Source of the DNA: Deltaproteobacteria bacterium
GTDB taxonomy: Bacteria > Desulfobacterota > UBA8473
Assembly: GCA_030623035.1 (NCBI GenBank)
Contig: JAUXFK010000124.1
Span: forward strand, 1-8,418
Direction of reading: 5' to 3'
DNA: 8,418 nucleotides
Of the stretch, positions 6,653-8,418 are shown one piece after another. Every line of letters starts with the position of its first letter. Position 1 is the stretch's first letter. A program made the translations under genes and the position numbers. The notes under the pieces are model-generated. The model was not told the origin of the DNA. It searched no databases and worked only from the letters and a program-made list of their open reading frames with translations.

Positions 6653-6675
6653 ATGGCTATTGAGTTAATTACAGA

Positions 6676-6755
6676 AACGGCTGTCATACTTATAACGCGT
6701 GTAACTGTTTGAGCGGCATGGTGAGCTTTACACAGGTTATAATATGACAGCCGTT
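6676..6755. repeat. 80-bp long imperfect palindrome (hairpin)
   Basis: The left arm is AACGGCTGTCATACTTATAA plus C (6676-6696). It pairs with the right arm GTTATAATATGACAGCCGTT (6736-6755), with one unpaired base. The stem continues past a small internal loop as GTGTAA (6699-6704) with TTACAC (6728-6733), leaving a 23-nt apical loop. No T-run follows on either strand, so it does not look like an intrinsic terminator. It lies upstream of the amrB promoter and is not in the amrB transcript. It could be a solo palindromic repeat, a protein-binding site, or a structured leader of ispG if transcription starts further right. Confidence 0.75.
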
Positions 6756-6918
6756 ACGATGACTACTTATTTATAAAAAAGCTAAACTGATACATAATTA
6801 GCATTTTAAATTATGATATATAATGCAAAATATCGCTGTAAATCCTCTTAATATCTTAAAAAGATAGCACTTCCTGCAATGCAAAGTCAAGGGGAAAAGC
6901 ACCAATATCAAAATGTTC

Positions 6919-6947
6919 TTGACTCTTCAAAATACATTTCCTATAAT
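6919..6947 (+). promoter_or_regulatory. Sigma70-type promoter for amrB
   Basis: TTGACT (6919-6924) and a perfect TATAAT (6942-6947) are separated by exactly 17 bases, in an A+T-rich setting. Transcription would begin near 6954 and give a leader of about 54 nt before ATG 7008. It lies inside the longest open frame of the gene and so argues against the upstream ATG at 6879. Confidence 0.8.
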
Positions 6948-7007
6948 ATTTTTTCATTTCTATGCATTAAAAAAGGGTTATTGAAACAGGTTATCTATAC
7001 GATTATT

Positions 7008-8252
7008 ATGAATGATACAATTCCTAATATAAGAAAGGATTTAGAGTTTTTCCCTGTTCAACAAGGGGGGCAAAGGTTCATCCTCATTCGGGATAACCTT
7101 GGGCTGGTTCAGGAGGGAAAGGCAATAAGCCTTCCTGTGTATCAAATCATTGCCCTTTTAGACGGCAATACTACAATTAGAGACCTTCAGATAGAACTGA
7201 TGAGACAAAAAGGGGGTTTACTGGTAGGAAAAGACGAAGTAAAAAGTCTTCTGGATGAACTTGATGAGTCATTTTTGCTTAATTCGGAGAGGTTCAGAAT
7301 AGCCAGAGACCGATTGGTGTCCGATTTCTCTTCAAAGAAGATAAGGCCCTGCTCCCATTGCGGCACTGCCTATCCGAAAGACCCGACATTATTGAAAAGC
7401 AGGTTGGATGAAATTATCTCAAGCCAACCAGCAGCCCCCAAACCGGAAGGGAAGGTTATCGCATTGATCTCCCCTCATATAGACCTGTCCGTCGGGCATA
7501 AGGTATATTCCAGTGCTTATCAAATGCTGCGACATATAAGACCTTCAAGGGTAATTTTACTCGGTGTAGGGCATCAAATGATAAATGATTTATTCAGTTT
7601 AACGGATAAGGATTTTGAAACCCCTTTGGGAATTGTAAAGAGCGAGACATCCTTAATCCATGTCTTGCAGGAGGCAGGAGGAGATATCATAGCTGCCGAT
7701 GACTTTATCCATCGATCTGAACACTCCATTGAGTTTCAGATCATCTTTTTACAACATCTGCTTGAAAAGGATTCTTTCACCATAATCCCAATCCTTTGCG
7801 GTTTCATTCAATCCAGCCTTTCTGATTTCAATAGAAATTCTTACCGTAAGATGACAGACCTTTTCCTTAAAGAGCTAAAGAATATCCTCATGGATACGGA
7901 TGAGGAGACACTCCTTATCGCAGGGGTTGACTTCTCTCACATAGGCCCAAAATTCGGTCATGGAATGCCGGCCGTTCATCTTGAAAGGCAATCGGAAGTT
8001 CACGACAGAAAACTCTTACAATCTCTTTCCCGGCTTGATGCCGATCATTTCTGGGAAGAATCGATAAATGCAAAGGATCAGTTTAATGTTTGCGGGTTTC
8101 CAGCCATGGCCTGTCTGCTTGAGGCATTGCCCCAATGTAAGGGAAAGATTCTTGATTATCAGATATGGCATGAAGAGGCTTCAAGATCTGCCGTTAGTTT
8201 CTCATCCGTTGTCTTTACTGAAATCGTCGATCTTCCGCTGAGTTTATCCTGA
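7008..8252 (+). CDS. amrB: AmmeMemoRadiSam system protein B (Memo family) with extra N-terminal domain
   Basis: The 414-residue cytoplasmic protein has a C-terminal Memo domain at about 147-405. Memo-type metal and active-site positions are visible: SPHID (H157), GVGHQ (H189), SEHSIEFQ (E238, H239), DFSH (D308, H311) and NVCGFPA (C362). Memo proteins share the fold of extradiol dioxygenases and LigB. In bacteria they are grouped with AMMECR1-like and radical SAM proteins in a system whose biochemical role is not settled. Neither partner is in this window. Residues 1-100 form an added domain (FILIRDNLGLVQ, then LLDGNTTIRDLQIELMR, then LLDELDESFLLNSERF) that resembles PqqD-like winged-helix peptide-binding modules. 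It is followed by a CSHC pair (115-118) and the YPKDP..L...L motif that normally begins Memo proteins. ATG 7008 was preferred over in-frame ATG 6879 because of the promoter at 6919-6947, although its Shine-Dalgarno is weak. A TTG at 6981 is a possible alternative. Confidence 0.9.
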   Translation: MNDTIPNIRKDLEFFPVQQGGQRFILIRDNLGLVQEGKAISLPVYQIIALLDGNTTIRDLQIELMRQKGGLLVGKDEVKSLLDELDESFLLNSERFRIARDRLVSDFSSKKIRPCSHCGTAYPKDPTLLKSRLDEIISSQPAAPKPEGKVIALISPHIDLSVGHKVYSSAYQMLRHIRPSRVILLGVGHQMINDLFSLTDKDFETPLGIVKSETSLIHVLQEAGGDIIAADDFIHRSEHSIEFQIIFLQHLLEKDSFTIIPILCGFIQSSLSDFNRNSYRKMTDLFLKELKNILMDTDEETLLIAGVDFSHIGPKFGHGMPAVHLERQSEVHDRKLLQSLSRLDADHFWEESINAKDQFNVCGFPAMACLLEALPQCKGKILDYQIWHEEASRSAVSFSSVVFTEIVDLPLSLS

Positions 8253-8301
8253 GAACGAAAGGCCTGATGTCGTTTCATCTATGTAATGTCGCAAAGATGA
8301 C

Positions 8302-8380
8302 CGTCATTCCCGCGGAAGCGGGAATCTTGAAGCGCCGGAGTAGCCAGAAATACTGGATTCCCACCTTCGTGGAAATGACG
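8302..8380. repeat. Dispersed intergenic palindromic repeat (dRS3-like)
   Basis: CGTCATTCCCGCGGAAGCGG plus GAAT (8302-8325) is mirrored by GGATTCCCACCTTCGTGGAA plus ATGACG (8355-8380) as an imperfect terminal inverted repeat. Each half is also a small hairpin (ATTCCCGC-GGAA-GCGGGAAT on the left). The 'cgtcattcccgc..gcgggaatc' type is a well-known high-copy intergenic repeat in many proteobacterial and related genomes, and the ATTCCC-N8-GGGAAT core is the dRS3 pattern known from Neisseria. It begins 49 bp after the amrB stop. In RNA it would fold strongly, but without a T-run it is not a classical terminator. Confidence 0.7.
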
Positions 8381-8418
8381 AGCGCCTGATACGATATTTC
8401 ACGCATGACACGACACTA

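Larger units (their letters stand above)
6449..7007. other. 559-bp structured intergenic region between divergent ispG and amrB
   Basis: I see no convincing gene here. From left to right it holds: a 12-bp direct repeat next to the ispG start; a ~179-bp MITE-like segment; the second copy of the direct repeat; an 80-bp imperfect hairpin; an A+T-rich tract (about 6765-6860); a sigma70-type promoter; and the amrB 5' UTR. A small frame from ATG 6879 runs into amrB, but the promoter lies inside it. I found no tRNA and no recognisable riboswitch. Confidence 0.6.

Noticed and set aside
6676..6755. Long hairpin as an intrinsic terminator or CRISPR-like repeat
   Set aside because: There is no T-run on either side, no upstream gene ends here, and the arms are a single inverted pair without regular spacers.
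6815..6842. Minus-strand TTTACA / TATATC pair as an ispG promoter
   Set aside because: The match is weak, with 16-bp spacing in a very A+T-rich tract and a leader of more than 350 nt. I could not support it.

Overview
The window looks like part of a bacterial chromosome with moderate G+C. Bacterial features are Shine-Dalgarno-led genes, a sigma70-type promoter, a bacterial-type ProRS with an editing insertion, and IspG of the MEP pathway. The mix of an ispG-proS pair, a Memo-family AmmeMemoRadiSam protein B with an extra N-terminal domain, and intergenic repeats of the 'cgtcattcccgc' type is the sort seen in Desulfobacterota, Nitrospirota or related Gram-negative lineages. I cannot fix the taxon from sequence alone.

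Region 1 (1-2085, + strand) is the damaged end of a defence-type operon. In order it holds: the C-terminal end of a probable site-specific DNA methyltransferase; an intact SMC/OLD-like AAA ATPase; a small Toprim-like DUF4276-type protein; and the first ~32 residues of a BPTD_3080/type III-like restriction endonuclease-helicase. The genes overlap by 1 to 11 nt, including two TAATG stop-start junctions, so they were one translationally coupled unit. The DUF4276 gene carries an in-frame amber codon 33 sense codons before its original stop, and the endonuclease breaks off after ~32 codons. The restriction arm is therefore dead, while the ATPase still reads intact.

Region 2 (2086-3645) holds one + strand gene with its own strong ribosome binding site. 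It encodes an all-helical, TPR-like repeat protein resembling the C-terminal half of SWIM zinc-finger proteins. A 239-bp convergent gap follows, with only a doubtful 49-codon minus-strand frame.

Region 3 (3646-6448, - strand) is a core-metabolism operon, ispG then proS, 31 bp apart.

Region 4 (6449-7007) is a 559-bp divergent intergenic region rich in structure. It holds a ~179-bp MITE-like segment flanked by 12-bp direct repeats just before ispG, a separate 80-bp long imperfect hairpin, and a near-consensus sigma70 promoter facing right.

Region 5 (7008-8418) is amrB. The promoter lies inside the longest open frame and so argues for a start at 7008. A 79-bp dispersed-repeat-like palindrome follows the gene.

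The most interesting part is Region 1. It suggests a composite system joining a modification methyltransferase and restriction helicase to an OLD/PARIS-like ATPase plus Toprim pair, seen here in decay.
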